From contig NZ_JACOPP010000006.1 in the NCBI RefSeq assembly GCF_014287895.1, positions 72,808-136,807 of the forward strand: 64,000 nucleotides of DNA, given 5' to 3'. The stretch is from Lawsonibacter hominis. Lineage in GTDB: Bacteria; Bacillota; Clostridia; Oscillospirales; Oscillospiraceae. The notes under the pieces are model-generated. The model was not told the origin of the DNA. It worked only from the letters and a program-made list of their open reading frames with translations, and made no database searches. Below, piece after piece: positions 24,025 to 33,449 of the stretch. Position numbers and translations under genes: made by a program. Position 1 is the first letter of the stretch, and each line of letters begins with the position of its first letter.

Positions 24025-25932
24025 ATGATCGATATTTCCGTCTCGAACCTGGTCAAGGAGTTCGAGGTAGGCAAACGAATTTTAGACGGGCTCTCTTTCC
24101 AGGTGGATCAGGGAGAGCGGGTGGGCCTTCTGGGCCGGAACGGCGCGGGCAAGACCACGGTGTTCCGGCTGTTGACCGGCCAGCTGGAGCCGGACGAAGG
24201 CGAGGTAATGGTGGCGCCCGGCAAGGGCGTGGGCCTCATCTCCCAGATTCCGGTCTATCCGGCGGGGTATACGGTGGAGGATGTGCTGCTTACCGCGTTT
24301 GACAAGCTCCATGCGATGGAGCGGGAGATGTCGGAATTGACCGCACGGATGGAGCATGATCCCGACCCCGCGCTGCTCCGGCGTTACGGCGTCCTGTCCG
24401 CCGCCTTTGAGGCGGGGGGAGGCTATGATACGGCCACCGGACTCAATAAGGTGTGCAGCGGCCTGGAGATTTCCCGGGAAATGCGGGAGCAGCTCTTTTC
24501 CTCCCTGTCCGGGGGAGAAAAGACCCGGGTGAATCTGGCCCGGCTGATTCTGGAGGATACCGATATCCTGCTGCTGGACGAGCCCACCAATCACCTGGAC
24601 CTGCACGCCACCGAATGGCTGGAGGATTATCTGGACCGCTATAAGGGTACGGTCCTGGCGATCTCACACGACCGCTGGTTTCTGGACCGGGTGGTCCGAC
24701 GGGTCATTGAGATCCAGAACGGCAAGGCGGAGTTCTACGAGGGGAACTACAGCTTTTACGTAGAAGAGAAGGAGCGCCGCTATCAGGAGAGGCTGAAGCA
24801 GTACGAGAAGGAGCAGGCCAAGATCGAACAGCTCCAGGAAGCGGCGGACAAGCTCCACCTGTGGGCCTTCATGGGGGCGGACAAGCTCCACAAGCGGGCC
24901 TTTTCCATGGAAAAGCGCATCGAGCGCCTGCGTACCACCGACAGACCCGCCAAGGAACGCCGCCTGGACATCAAATTTGGGGAGCGGGAGTTCCGGGGAG
25001 ATGAGGTGCTCACCATTCAGGACCTCAAAAAATCCTTTGACGGGCGCACTCTGTTCGAGCATGTGGATCTGGAGGTAGTGGGGGGCGAGCGCATCGCCCT
25101 GCTGGGGGACAACGGGACCGGAAAATCCACGCTTGTCAAGATCATCCTGGGGGAGGAGGAGCCGGACAGCGGCAGGCTGCGCATGGGGCCCACGGTCAGG
25201 ATCGGCTATCTGCCTCAGATCATCCAGTTTTCCCACCCGGAGCGCAACCTGGTGGACACCATGATCTATGATCAGGACTGCAGCACCCAGACCGCCCGCA
25301 ACCGGCTGGCTGCGTTCAACTTCCGGGGGGAGGACGTATTCAAGCCGGTCTCCGCCCTTTCCGGCGGGGAGCAGAGCCGCCTGCGCCTTTGCATGCTCAT
25401 GGATGAGCAGATCAACCTGCTCATTCTGGACGAGCCCACCAACCACCTGGACGTGGCCAGCCGGGAGTGGATCGAGGCGGCGGTGGAGGCGTATGAGGGC
25501 AACCTGCTCTTCGTGTCCCATGACCGCTACTTTATCAATCGCTTCGCCACCCGTATCTGGATGCTGGAGAACGGCCGGATCACTGATTTTGACGGTACCT
25601 ATCAGCAGTTCCAGGCCGCCCGGGAGCGTGCCGGGACCAATCGGGACGGCAAAGCCGCCCCATCCCCGCTTCCGAAAGAGGAGCCGAAGCCCCAGAAGAA
25701 GCGCTCCGGCGGCACCAAGGAGCTGGAAAAACAGGTGGCGGCGGCGGAACGGGCAGTGGCCAAGGCGGAGGAACGGCAGTACGAACTGGTGCAGAAGGCC
25801 GAGGAGGTGGCCTCCAACTACCTGGAGCTGCAGAAGGTCTATGACGAACAGAAGGCCCTGGAGGAGGAGATCGCCGCCCTCTATACCAACTGGGAGCGTT
25901 TGGCCGCCGAGCTGGAGGAGGCCCAGGCATGA
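24025..25932 (+). CDS. ABC-F family ATPase (YdiF/Uup-like)
   Basis: 635 aa with two cytosolic ABC domains and no membrane segment. First domain: LLGRNGAGKTTVF, LSGGEKTRVNLARL, LLLDEPTNHLDL. Second: LLGDNGTGKSTLVK, LSGGEQSRLRLC, LILDEPTNHLDV. The inter-domain linker (EKERRYQERLKQYEKEQAKIEQ) is long and charged, and residues ~575-635 form a coiled coil. ABC-F proteins act on the ribosome E site. Length and the C-terminal coil favour a housekeeping translation factor over an antibiotic-resistance type. GGGAG at 24012-24016 sets the ATG at 24025. Confidence 0.93.
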   Translation: MIDISVSNLVKEFEVGKRILDGLSFQVDQGERVGLLGRNGAGKTTVFRLLTGQLEPDEGEVMVAPGKGVGLISQIPVYPAGYTVEDVLLTAFDKLHAMEREMSELTARMEHDPDPALLRRYGVLSAAFEAGGGYDTATGLNKVCSGLEISREMREQLFSSLSGGEKTRVNLARLILEDTDILLLDEPTNHLDLHATEWLEDYLDRYKGTVLAISHDRWFLDRVVRRVIEIQNGKAEFYEGNYSFYVEEKERRYQERLKQYEKEQAKIEQLQEAADKLHLWAFMGADKLHKRAFSMEKRIERLRTTDRPAKERRLDIKFGEREFRGDEVLTIQDLKKSFDGRTLFEHVDLEVVGGERIALLGDNGTGKSTLVKIILGEEEPDSGRLRMGPTVRIGYLPQIIQFSHPERNLVDTMIYDQDCSTQTARNRLAAFNFRGEDVFKPVSALSGGEQSRLRLCMLMDEQINLLILDEPTNHLDVASREWIEAAVEAYEGNLLFVSHDRYFINRFATRIWMLENGRITDFDGTYQQFQAARERAGTNRDGKAAPSPLPKEEPKPQKKRSGGTKELEKQVAAAERAVAKAEERQYELVQKAEEVASNYLELQKVYDEQKALEEEIAALYTNWERLAAELEEAQA

Positions 25933-26564
25933 GGAGGAAACAGGATTGCCGTCCCTATGCGGGACGCCGCAGGCCGGTTTGGCGGAGGGCCGCGGCGTTG
26001 CTGCTGCTGGCGGCGTTGGTTGCCTTCGGCGTGCTGGAGGCCGTTGTGCTCAGCGGCGGCCGGACTCAGATCCAGGGGCAGCCGGAGATCATGGTCATCT
26101 TCGGCTGCCAGGTAAAGCCGGACGGCCCCTCCGCTCTGCTGCGGGACCGGCTGGATACCGCCCTGGATTACCTGGAAGGTCATCCGGATCTCACTGTGGT
26201 GGTCACCGGCGGGCAGGGGGACGACGAACATGTGTCCGAGGCCCAATGTATGTACGATTATCTGACCGGGCACGGGGTGGACGGGGAGCGGATCGTTCTG
26301 GAGGACCGCTCCAGCAATACCTGGCAGAACATCCGGTATACGCTGGAGCTGTACCAGTCCGGCGCGCTGGAGCCGTCCGGGAAATTCCTTCTGGTGTCCA
26401 GCGATTTCCACCTGAGACGGATCAAGCTGCTGTGGGAGAGGGCCTGGCCGGGGACGTACACCCTCTCCACCCTGGCGGCGCCCTGCTCCCACCTTCCCTC
26501 CCGGGTGCAGATGTTCTTCCGGGAGCCCCTGGCTCTGGCCAAGTCTTTTTTCTTTGATAGGTGA
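25929..26564 (+). CDS. YdcF/SanA-like membrane protein (DUF218)
   Basis: 211 aa. Arg-rich N-terminus, one membrane helix (~20-38), then an extracytosolic DUF218 domain with IMVIFGCQVKPDGPSALLRDRLDTAL, VVTGGQGDDEHVSEA, ERIVLEDRSSNTWQNI and LLVSSDFHLRR. Members are linked to envelope integrity and vancomycin tolerance in enterobacteria; enzymatic activity is uncertain. Start overlaps the ABC-F stop in ATGA. Confidence 0.85.
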   Translation: MRRKQDCRPYAGRRRPVWRRAAALLLLAALVAFGVLEAVVLSGGRTQIQGQPEIMVIFGCQVKPDGPSALLRDRLDTALDYLEGHPDLTVVVTGGQGDDEHVSEAQCMYDYLTGHGVDGERIVLEDRSSNTWQNIRYTLELYQSGALEPSGKFLLVSSDFHLRRIKLLWERAWPGTYTLSTLAAPCSHLPSRVQMFFREPLALAKSFFFDR

Positions 26565-26576
26565 TATAGTTTGGAT

Positions 26577-27647
26577 ATGATGGAAAAACTGCGTCAGCTG
26601 GACCTGCACTTTGCCGACGTGGAAGCCCGCCTGGGGGCGGGAGAGACCTATGCCGACCCCGCTCTGGTCGCCCGGCTCAACAAGGAGCAGCGGGAGCTGG
26701 AGCCGGTTGTCCGGGCCTACCGGGACTACTGCCGCAGGCAGAACGATCTGGCCGACGCCGCGGCCCTCATGAGCGATGCGGATATGAAGGAACTGGCCCA
26801 GGAGGAGTACGCCGCGGCCAAGGCGGACCTGGAACGGCTGGAGGAGGAGATCCGGATCCTTCTGCTGCCGCGGGACCCTGACGATGATAAAAACGTCATT
26901 GTGGAGATCCGGGCCGGTGTGGGCGGGGAGGAAGCGGCCCTGTTCGCGCACTCCCTGTTCCGCATGTATTCCATGTATGCCGATGCCCGCCGCTGGAAGG
27001 TGGAGGTGGACTCGCTCAACGAGACGGAGCTTGGAGGGGTAAAGGAAATTTGCTTTACGATAGAGGGGGACGGGGCCTATTCCCGCCTGAAGTTCGAAAG
27101 CGGCGTCCACCGGGTCCAGCGTGTGCCTGAGACCGAGTCCGGCGGGCGCATCCATACCTCTACCGCCACGGTGGCGGTGCTGCCCGAGGTGGACGAGGTG
27201 GACTTCGAGCTCAACCCGGCGGATATCGAAATGCAGGTCTTCCGCTCCTCCGGCGCGGGGGGACAGCATGTGAACAAGACCTCTTCCGCCGTGCGCCTGA
27301 TCCACAGGCCCACCGGCACGGTGGTGGAATGCCAGCAGGAGCGCAGCCAGTTCCAGAACCGGGACAAGGCCATGCAGCTGCTGCGCTCCCGCCTGTATGA
27401 GGAGAAAGTACGCGAACAGGAGGATGCGGTGACCAATCAGCGCCGCAGCCAGGTGGGTACCGGGATGCGCAACGAGCGCATCCGTACCTACAACTTTCCG
27501 CAGGGGCGCCTCACCGACCACCGCATCGGCCTGACTCTCTACAAACTGGAGAGCGTCATGAACGGCGATCTGGACGAGATCATTGACGGCCTGACCACGG
27601 CCGAACAGGCGGAAAAGCTAAAAAACAGCCAGGCGGAAAAACGCTGA
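26577..27647 (+). CDS. prfA: Peptide chain release factor 1
   Basis: 356 aa. Recognises UAA and UAG and triggers peptide release. The GGQ motif lies in RSSGAGGQHVNKTSSAVRL (~225), and the anticodon-like recognition segment in the RVPETESGGRIHTSTATVAVLPE region. Starts may be ATG 26577 or 26580; the upstream TTG at 26571 is less likely. Separated by 12 bp from the YdcF gene, so probably in the same operon. Confidence 0.96.
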   Translation: MMEKLRQLDLHFADVEARLGAGETYADPALVARLNKEQRELEPVVRAYRDYCRRQNDLADAAALMSDADMKELAQEEYAAAKADLERLEEEIRILLLPRDPDDDKNVIVEIRAGVGGEEAALFAHSLFRMYSMYADARRWKVEVDSLNETELGGVKEICFTIEGDGAYSRLKFESGVHRVQRVPETESGGRIHTSTATVAVLPEVDEVDFELNPADIEMQVFRSSGAGGQHVNKTSSAVRLIHRPTGTVVECQQERSQFQNRDKAMQLLRSRLYEEKVREQEDAVTNQRRSQVGTGMRNERIRTYNFPQGRLTDHRIGLTLYKLESVMNGDLDEIIDGLTTAEQAEKLKNSQAEKR

Positions 27648-27710
27648 TTCCATTGCCGCGGCGGGAGCCCGTCGGCCCGTGCCCGGCAACGCAAATAAGG
27701 AGAACGCAAA

Positions 27711-27980
27711 ATGGAACTGATCATTCATTTCAAAGGCCTGCCGGACGGCATGGACCTGGACGGCCTGAAACGCGGACTGGACGAAGTCCTGGAGGACGAC
27801 GGCTGGCTCACCGGCTCCGGGCAGTCTGCGGAGGGCGGCTATGTGGAGCTGGAACTGGAGGACGAGCGCCGGAATCCCAAATACGGCATTCTGGCGGTAA
27901 AGCATTACCTGCGCCAAAATCAGTTCCCGGCCGGGACCGCCATCGAATTGGCAGGCGTATCGGTGGGGATCTATGAATAG
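27711..27980 (+). CDS. Small conserved protein of unknown function
   Basis: 89 aa with AAGGAG at 27697-27702. Soluble, acidic, alternating beta pattern (MELIIHFKGLPDGMDLDGL, GGYVELELEDERRNPKYGILAVKHYL). The layout suggests an alpha/beta fold with a conserved NPKYGI element. Lies 63 bp after prfA and 18 bp before a tiny hydrophobic peptide gene. I do not recognise the family. Confidence 0.6.
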   Translation: MELIIHFKGLPDGMDLDGLKRGLDEVLEDDGWLTGSGQSAEGGYVELELEDERRNPKYGILAVKHYLRQNQFPAGTAIELAGVSVGIYE

Positions 27981-27998
27981 AAAAGGGAGCGGAAAACG

Positions 27999-28106
27999 AT
28001 GAAGAAAGCCATTGGAATTTTACAGGCGGTCTCCGGTGCGGCGACCCTGGCGGCGGGTGTGCTCACTCTGGTGCAGGCCTGCCTGGGCCGCCGCGGGCGC
28101 CGCTGA
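27999..28106 (+). CDS. Predicted 35-aa hydrophobic peptide
   Basis: ATG at 27999 with GGGAG 9 nt before it. The product is one hydrophobic helix (ILQAVSGAATLAAGVLTLVQ) and an Arg-rich tail (GRRGRR), the shape of small membrane peptides. It ends 19 bp before the Sua5 start. Coding status rests only on the ribosome site, spacing and helix pattern. Confidence 0.4.
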   Translation: MKKAIGILQAVSGAATLAAGVLTLVQACLGRRGRR

Positions 28107-28125
28107 GACTGGGATCGTGAGGCGA

Positions 28126-29145
28126 ATGAGCGTGAAAACAGAGAAATTCCGGCCCGACCAGGTGGCGGAGGGCGCGGCGGTCCTGCGCCGGGGCGGCCTG
28201 CTGGGCATTCCCACCGAGACGGTGTACGGCCTGGGGGCCAACGGCCTGGACCCGGAGGCGGTCGCGCGTATTTTTGCGGCAAAAGGCCGCCCTCAGGATA
28301 ATCCGCTGATCCTCCACGTCCCCTCGGCGGATTGGCTGGAGCGTTACTGCGCGGACGTCCCGGGCGTGGCCTATACCCTGGCGGGACGCTTCTGGCCCGG
28401 CCCGCTGACCATGATCCTGAAGCGCAAGCCCGCCGTCCCGGACCGGGTGACCGCCGGGCTGGATACGGTAGGAATGCGCTGCCCGGACCATATGGTCACA
28501 AGGGCCATCATCGCGGCCGCCGGAGTGCCGGTGGCCGCCCCCTCGGGCAACACCTCCGGCCGCCCCAGCCCTACCAGCGCGGCCGATATGCTGGAGGATA
28601 TGGACGGAAAAATCGACGGAATCGTGGACGGCGGCCCATGCTCTGTGGGGGTGGAATCCACCATTGTGGATCTGACCGTTACGCCCCCGCGGCTGCTGCG
28701 GCCGGGCGGTGTCACCCTGGAGGAGCTGGAAGCCGTGTTGGGCGAGGTGGCAGTGGACCCGGCGGTCCGGCGGCAGATGGGAGAGGACGAGCATCCCCGC
28801 GCCCCGGGCATGAAGTACCGGCACTACGCCCCCAAGGCCCCGGTAACGGTGGTGAAGGGAGCGCCGGCCGACGCGGCGCGCTATATTCGCCGCCATTTGA
28901 GCGAAGGCGAGGGGGTCATCTGCTTTACGGAATTTGTCCCCCTGTACGCAGGGCATCCGGTGGAGCCCATCGGCCCCGCCGACGACCCGGCGGAGCAGGC
29001 CAGGCGCGTGTTTGACGCGCTGCGCTATTTTGACGAGACCGACGTGGAGCACATTTGGGCCATGTGCCCCGATGAGGCGGGCATCGGTCTTGCCGTGGCG
29101 AACCGCCTGAACAAGGCGGCAGGCTTCCATATCGTAGAGGCGTAG
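28126..29145 (+). CDS. L-threonylcarbamoyladenylate synthase (Sua5 type)
   Basis: 339 aa. Makes the TC-AMP intermediate for t6A37 in ANN-decoding tRNAs. The YrdC domain has VLRRGGLLGIPTETVYGLG and APSGNTSGRPSPT, and a C-terminal Sua5 extension follows the linker HPRAPGMKYRHYAPKAPV, so this is Sua5 rather than the short TsaC. Start ATG 28126 is preceded by GAGG. Part of a housekeeping run with prfA and coaE. Confidence 0.94.
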   Translation: MSVKTEKFRPDQVAEGAAVLRRGGLLGIPTETVYGLGANGLDPEAVARIFAAKGRPQDNPLILHVPSADWLERYCADVPGVAYTLAGRFWPGPLTMILKRKPAVPDRVTAGLDTVGMRCPDHMVTRAIIAAAGVPVAAPSGNTSGRPSPTSAADMLEDMDGKIDGIVDGGPCSVGVESTIVDLTVTPPRLLRPGGVTLEELEAVLGEVAVDPAVRRQMGEDEHPRAPGMKYRHYAPKAPVTVVKGAPADAARYIRRHLSEGEGVICFTEFVPLYAGHPVEPIGPADDPAEQARRVFDALRYFDETDVEHIWAMCPDEAGIGLAVANRLNKAAGFHIVEA

Positions 29146-29294
29146 CAGCCGCGCTGCAGACGGCTGCGGCGCGGCTGCCGGAGAAGACGGAGTCCGCCCG
29201 GCCGCCCGGCGCCGGGCGGAGCTGCTTGTGCGCGTACAGACGGGGGGCGGACCTCGTGCGGGAGGCCGTCCGATGAAGGAGGTGCGGCAAGATC

Positions 29295-29903
29295 ATGAAG
29301 CGCATCGGGATCACCGGCCCCACAGGGGCGGGGAAGACCACGGCGCTGGATGCGCTGAAGGAATTGGGGGCCTGCGTCATCGATGCAGATGCGGTCTATC
29401 ACGATTTGCTCCAGAGCAGCGCGCCCCTGCGCAGCGCATTGACCGACCGCTTTGGCGGAGAGATTCTGGACAAAGCGGGCAAACTAGACCGAAAGCGGAT
29501 GGGAAACGTGGTCTTTCAGGACCCCGCAGCCCTGGCGGAGCTGAACGGCATCACGCACCGGTTCATTCTGGCGGAGATCGAGCGCTTGTGCGCCCAGGCG
29601 GAAGCGCAGGGACGGCCCGCAGCGGCCATCGACGCCATCGCCCTGGTGGAAAGCGGCGCAGCCCGGCGCTGTGAAGCAGTGGTGGGGGTGCTGGCGCCGC
29701 CGGAGGTGCGCATACGGCGCATCATGGCGCGGGAAGGCATACCGGAGGATTACGCGCGCCGGCGGGTGGAGGCCCAGCAGAAAGAGGACTTTTTTCGGAC
29801 CCACTGCGGCTATATCCTGGAAAACGACGGGAGCAAGACACGGGAGCAGTTTCGGGCCGAGGCGCTGGCCCTGTTCCGGAAAATACTGGACGGCGCAGGT
29901 TGA
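29295..29903 (+). CDS. coaE: Dephospho-CoA kinase
   Basis: 202 aa. Phosphorylates dephospho-CoA in the last step of CoA synthesis. The P-loop GPTGAGKTTALDAL is at residues ~8-21, followed by GACVIDADAVYHDLL and EGIPEDYARRRVEAQQ in the lid. GAAGGAGGTG at 29277-29286 is the ribosome site. The 149 bp before it are GC-rich with self-complementary arms (GCAGCCGCG/CGCGGCTGC) but no gene. coaX for an earlier CoA step is at 57069. Confidence 0.95.
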   Translation: MKRIGITGPTGAGKTTALDALKELGACVIDADAVYHDLLQSSAPLRSALTDRFGGEILDKAGKLDRKRMGNVVFQDPAALAELNGITHRFILAEIERLCAQAEAQGRPAAAIDAIALVESGAARRCEAVVGVLAPPEVRIRRIMAREGIPEDYARRRVEAQQKEDFFRTHCGYILENDGSKTREQFRAEALALFRKILDGAG

Positions 29904-29961
29904 AATGTTCATATTTCCATGATAAAGTGGATGGAAAGAGCAAGTAAGGAGGCAATACGAT

Positions 29962-31371
29962 ATGGAAGAAAAGCAAAAAACGCCCGGTGAGCTGCGGCGG
30001 GACGCGCTGCTCTACCGGCCCAAGAATGGCTATGACCGTCTGAGTGCCGGAGAAGAGACGGATATGAACGTCTACTGTGAGGACTATAAAAAGTTTCTGG
30101 ACGCGGGCAAGACGGAGCGGGAATGCGTCGATGAGGCGGTACGCCTGGCCGAGGCAAAGGGGTTTCGGCCGTTTATCCGCGGGATGGCGCTCCAGCCCGG
30201 CGACAGGGTCTACCGGGTGAACCGGGGCAAGGCCCTCATGCTGGCCGTACTGGGCAGCCGTCCGATGAGCGAGGGCGTGAACATCGGTGCGGCCCACATC
30301 GATTCGCCCCGTCTGGATCTGAAGCAGAATCCCCTGTACGAGGACAGCGAGCTGGCGTTTCTCAAGACCCATTATTATGGCGGGATCCGGAAATATCAGT
30401 GGGTGACCATCCCGCTGGAGCTCCATGGCGTCATTGCCCGGAAGGACGGCTCCAAGCTCACGGTGGCCATTGGCGCGGCCCCCGGCGATCCGATGTTCAC
30501 GGTGGACGATCTGCTGCCCCACCTGGGGGCCGAGCAGTCCAAAAAGCCCTTGGGCGAAGCCATCCCCGGCGAAAGCCTGAATCTGCTGGTGGGCAGCCGG
30601 CCATTCAAGGATGACGAGGGCTCGGAGCGGGTAAAGCTGGCCATCCTGGACCTTCTGAATCAGAAATACAACATCGTGGAAGAGGACTTCATTTCCGCAG
30701 AGCTTGTCGCAGTGCCTGCGTTCAAGGCTGTGGACGTGGGATTTGACCGCTCCCTGATCGGCGCCTACGGACACGACGACCGGGTGTGCGCCTTTGCGGC
30801 GCTGGCCGCGCTGCTGGACCTGGGTACGCCGGAGCGCACCGCCGTGTGCATGCTGGCGGACAAGGAGGAAATCGGCTCCGAGGGCGTTTCCGGCATGCAG
30901 TCCGCCGCCTTCGATACCTTCGTGAGCGACCTGTGCGACGTGCAGCGGGTCCCCCTGAAGGTCTGCTATGAAAAGTCCTTCTGCCTCTCCGCCGACGTGA
31001 CGGCGGCCTTCGACCCCAACTTTGCCGATGTATACGAAAAGCGCAACAGCGCCCGCATCAATTACGGCATGGGCCTTTGCAAGTATACCGGCGCCCGCGG
31101 CAAGTCGGGGGCATCCGACGCTTCCGCCGAGGTCGTGGCCTATGCCCGGAAGGTGCTGGACGAGGCCGGCGTGGCCTGGCAGATGGCCGAGCTGGGCAAG
31201 GTGGACGCCGGCGGCGGCGGTACGGTGGCCTGCTATATGGCCCAGCGGGATATCGACACCCTGGATGCGGGAGTGCCCGTGCTCTCCATGCACGCGCCCT
31301 TTGAGACCGTTTCCAAGCTGGATTGCTATATGACCTATAAGGGCATGAAGGCGGTCTACGAGGCAAAGTAA
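29962..31371 (+). CDS. M18-family aminopeptidase
   Basis: 469 aa, the normal length for the zinc aminopeptidase I (ApeA/DAP) group. Metal and catalytic motifs: GAAHIDSPRLDLK, AYGHDDRVCAFAALAALLD, CMLADKEEIGSEG and KVDAGGGGTVACYMA, with a final PVLSMHAPFE carrying a metal-binding His. Cytosolic, trims N-terminal residues from peptides. AAGGAGG at 29946-29952 sets the start. The last 35 bp of the gene plus its terminator are duplicated ~2 kb downstream. Confidence 0.95.
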   Translation: MEEKQKTPGELRRDALLYRPKNGYDRLSAGEETDMNVYCEDYKKFLDAGKTERECVDEAVRLAEAKGFRPFIRGMALQPGDRVYRVNRGKALMLAVLGSRPMSEGVNIGAAHIDSPRLDLKQNPLYEDSELAFLKTHYYGGIRKYQWVTIPLELHGVIARKDGSKLTVAIGAAPGDPMFTVDDLLPHLGAEQSKKPLGEAIPGESLNLLVGSRPFKDDEGSERVKLAILDLLNQKYNIVEEDFISAELVAVPAFKAVDVGFDRSLIGAYGHDDRVCAFAALAALLDLGTPERTAVCMLADKEEIGSEGVSGMQSAAFDTFVSDLCDVQRVPLKVCYEKSFCLSADVTAAFDPNFADVYEKRNSARINYGMGLCKYTGARGKSGASDASAEVVAYARKVLDEAGVAWQMAELGKVDAGGGGTVACYMAQRDIDTLDAGVPVLSMHAPFETVSKLDCYMTYKGMKAVYEAK

Positions 31372-31410
31372 CGAAAAAACGGGAGCCCCGGAGAAAATTT
31401 CTCCGGGGCT
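31337..31410. repeat. 74-bp direct repeat, copy 1 (aminopeptidase end plus terminator)
   Basis: Includes the last codons of the aminopeptidase and a terminator hairpin (AGCCCCGGAG with CTCCGGGGCT). Copy 2 at 33367-33440 differs at two positions. Confidence 0.9.
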
Positions 31411-31478
31411 TTGTCATATTTTGTTATACTTGGCTGAGCTGTTTCGTCAAATGGTCAGAGAACGAAAGGGGGGAGAAC

Positions 31479-31988
31479 ATGCAGGACGGAGAACTGGATC
31501 TGGAGCGCATGGTGGAGCACTGCGGGGACCGGCTGCTGCGTACCTGCGCCCTGTACCTGGGAGATGTGCATTCCGCAGAGGACGCGGTACAGGACACTTT
31601 TCTGCGGGCGCTGCAGGCAAAAGAGCGTTTTCGGGGGGACTGCTTACCAGAGACATGGCTGACTCGGATTGCTGTGAACGTATGCAAGGATTATCTGCGC
31701 AGCCCGTGGCGCCGCCGCCGCGCCCCCGTGGAGGCACTGGAGGACTGTGCGGTGCCGGGTCCGGAGCCGGAGGACGATACCCTGGCCCGCGCGGTGATGA
31801 GCTTGCCGGTCAAGTACCGGGGAGTGGTGACCCTCTACTATTACCAGGAGTGGAGCGTCAAAGAGATTGCCGGAGCACTGGGCTGCTCGGAATATGCGGT
31901 ACGTATGCGTATGTCCAGGGCCAGAGGAATGCTCCGTGTGAAACTGGAAGGAGGGGACGGGCATAATGAAGCACATGCGTCAGGCTGA
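31479..31988 (+). CDS. ECF-type RNA polymerase sigma factor
   Basis: 169 aa. Region 2 (HSAEDAVQDTFLRALQA) and region 4 (LPVKYRGVVTLYYYQEWSVKEIAGALGCSEYAVRMRMSRARGML) are both present, with a short linker. GGGGGGAGAAC precedes the ATG. Translationally coupled to the membrane protein that follows (23-bp overlap), which is probably its anti-sigma factor. The pair sits exactly between two copies of a 74-bp repeat. Confidence 0.93.
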   Translation: MQDGELDLERMVEHCGDRLLRTCALYLGDVHSAEDAVQDTFLRALQAKERFRGDCLPETWLTRIAVNVCKDYLRSPWRRRRAPVEALEDCAVPGPEPEDDTLARAVMSLPVKYRGVVTLYYYQEWSVKEIAGALGCSEYAVRMRMSRARGMLRVKLEGGDGHNEAHASG

Positions 31989-33336
31989 CCGCCTGGATCG
32001 GGAGCTGGCGTGGCTTACCCTGAGTCGGGCCCGGCGGGACGCGATTCTGGCGGAACTGAAAGGAGAAAAGGATATGAAGAAGCGGCAGTGGACTTTGCGC
32101 ACGACCCTGATAGCCGCCGCCCTGTGCGCTGCGCTGGCAGTGACCGCTCTGGCAGCATCACCGACCCTGCGGGACGCGCTGGAGGGCCTGCTGGGCGGGT
32201 TTGGAGGCTATGCCCAGACGGTGAACGGGGTCACTGTTACGGATCAGGGAATTCAGATCACTGTGGTCAAGGCTATCGCGGACGAGAACAATGGGAAATA
32301 CTATCTGGAAGTAAAAGACCTGACGGGGGACCGGCTGACGGCGGACACCCATATGAACTTCGTGGCATATTCCGCCGCCTATGACCCGGAGAAGCGAACC
32401 CTGCTGGCGGAGGGTGCCTTGGGCAGTGAGGCGAGAGGTCCGCGCAATGAGGACGGCACGGCCACCATTACCATCAACGAGGTATGGGGCGGGGAGAACT
32501 TTGAGGGCGTCCCGCTGCCTGTGGAGCTGCTGGAGCCGGACAACGTGCTGAAGGCGTTCCGGCTCCCGGAGGAGCACTCCCGCGGTACCGATGACGACAG
32601 AGTCGCGCTGGTCCCTGAACAGACTCCCATGGAGCTGGAGGGAGCAGTTGGTTTTACTCTGTCTTCCATGGGATTTGATGAGAAGGGGCGGCTCCACATC
32701 CAGATCAAGGTGATGGACGGCTACGAGGTCCCGGAGTGGGAGTTCTATCCCGGCATTGAGATATGGTCGGTGGGCCCGTCCGATGGGGTCAGGAACGCCG
32801 TCGACTACCATTTTACATACAAGGGCAACCGGTACGTGGATTACCGTATGAACTTTTATACGGATATGATCGCTGAGGAATATCTGCCGAAGGAGATCTA
32901 TCAAGGCAAAGAGCTCAACCTGGAGGGATGGATCGGTACGAAAGAGCGGATCGAAGGGGACTGGGAGCTGACCTTCCCCTTGAACATCCTGCCCGAGCGC
33001 ACGGTGACCGTGGGGCAAACCATCAGTGGAAAGCCAGTGGAGACGCTCACACTCACCGCCATGAGCGCTGCCCTGGATCTTCGCCTCCCGGAGAACGAGA
33101 AACGGGGCGATCTGTCCGTTTTTCCGCTGAGCGTCTATCTGGCCGATGGAAGCCATATGACGATAGAGCGCGGAAGGAGCAATGTCTATGATGAGGAAGG
33201 CTACTATCAGGACTGCTGGACGTATCCCGATCCGGTGGAGCCGGAGCAGGTGACCGCCATCTCGGTGGGATACTGGTATATCCCGCTGGAAGGCGGAAGG
33301 GCCTTGCCGGGCCGGTGGCTGACGGAGCTGCCGTAA
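31966..33336 (+). CDS. DUF4179-like membrane protein, probable anti-sigma factor
   Basis: 456 aa. Short cytosolic N-terminus (~1-40, RQADRLDRELAWLTLSRARR), a membrane helix at ~46-64 (TLIAAALCAALAVTALAA) and a large extracytosolic domain with NGVTVTDQGIQITVVKAIADENN, the beta-rich DUF4179 pattern. Topology and the 23-bp overlap with the sigma gene suggest it holds the sigma factor at the membrane until a signal outside is sensed. Signal unknown. Confidence 0.8.
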   Translation: MKHMRQADRLDRELAWLTLSRARRDAILAELKGEKDMKKRQWTLRTTLIAAALCAALAVTALAASPTLRDALEGLLGGFGGYAQTVNGVTVTDQGIQITVVKAIADENNGKYYLEVKDLTGDRLTADTHMNFVAYSAAYDPEKRTLLAEGALGSEARGPRNEDGTATITINEVWGGENFEGVPLPVELLEPDNVLKAFRLPEEHSRGTDDDRVALVPEQTPMELEGAVGFTLSSMGFDEKGRLHIQIKVMDGYEVPEWEFYPGIEIWSVGPSDGVRNAVDYHFTYKGNRYVDYRMNFYTDMIAEEYLPKEIYQGKELNLEGWIGTKERIEGDWELTFPLNILPERTVTVGQTISGKPVETLTLTAMSAALDLRLPENEKRGDLSVFPLSVYLADGSHMTIERGRSNVYDEEGYYQDCWTYPDPVEPEQVTAISVGYWYIPLEGGRALPGRWLTELP

Positions 33337-33366
33337 TGAGGTGCAGCGGGCCTGCTTATAGGAGCG

Positions 33367-33440
33367 ATAAGGGCGTGAAGGCGGTCTACGAGGCAAAGTA
33401 AAGAAAAAACGGGAGCCCCGGAGAAAATTTCTCCGGGGCT
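33367..33440. repeat. 74-bp direct repeat, copy 2
   Basis: Near-identical to 31337-31410, here non-coding. It supplies a terminator to the sigma/DUF4179 operon. Confidence 0.9.
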
Positions 33441-33449
33441 CCCGGCCGC

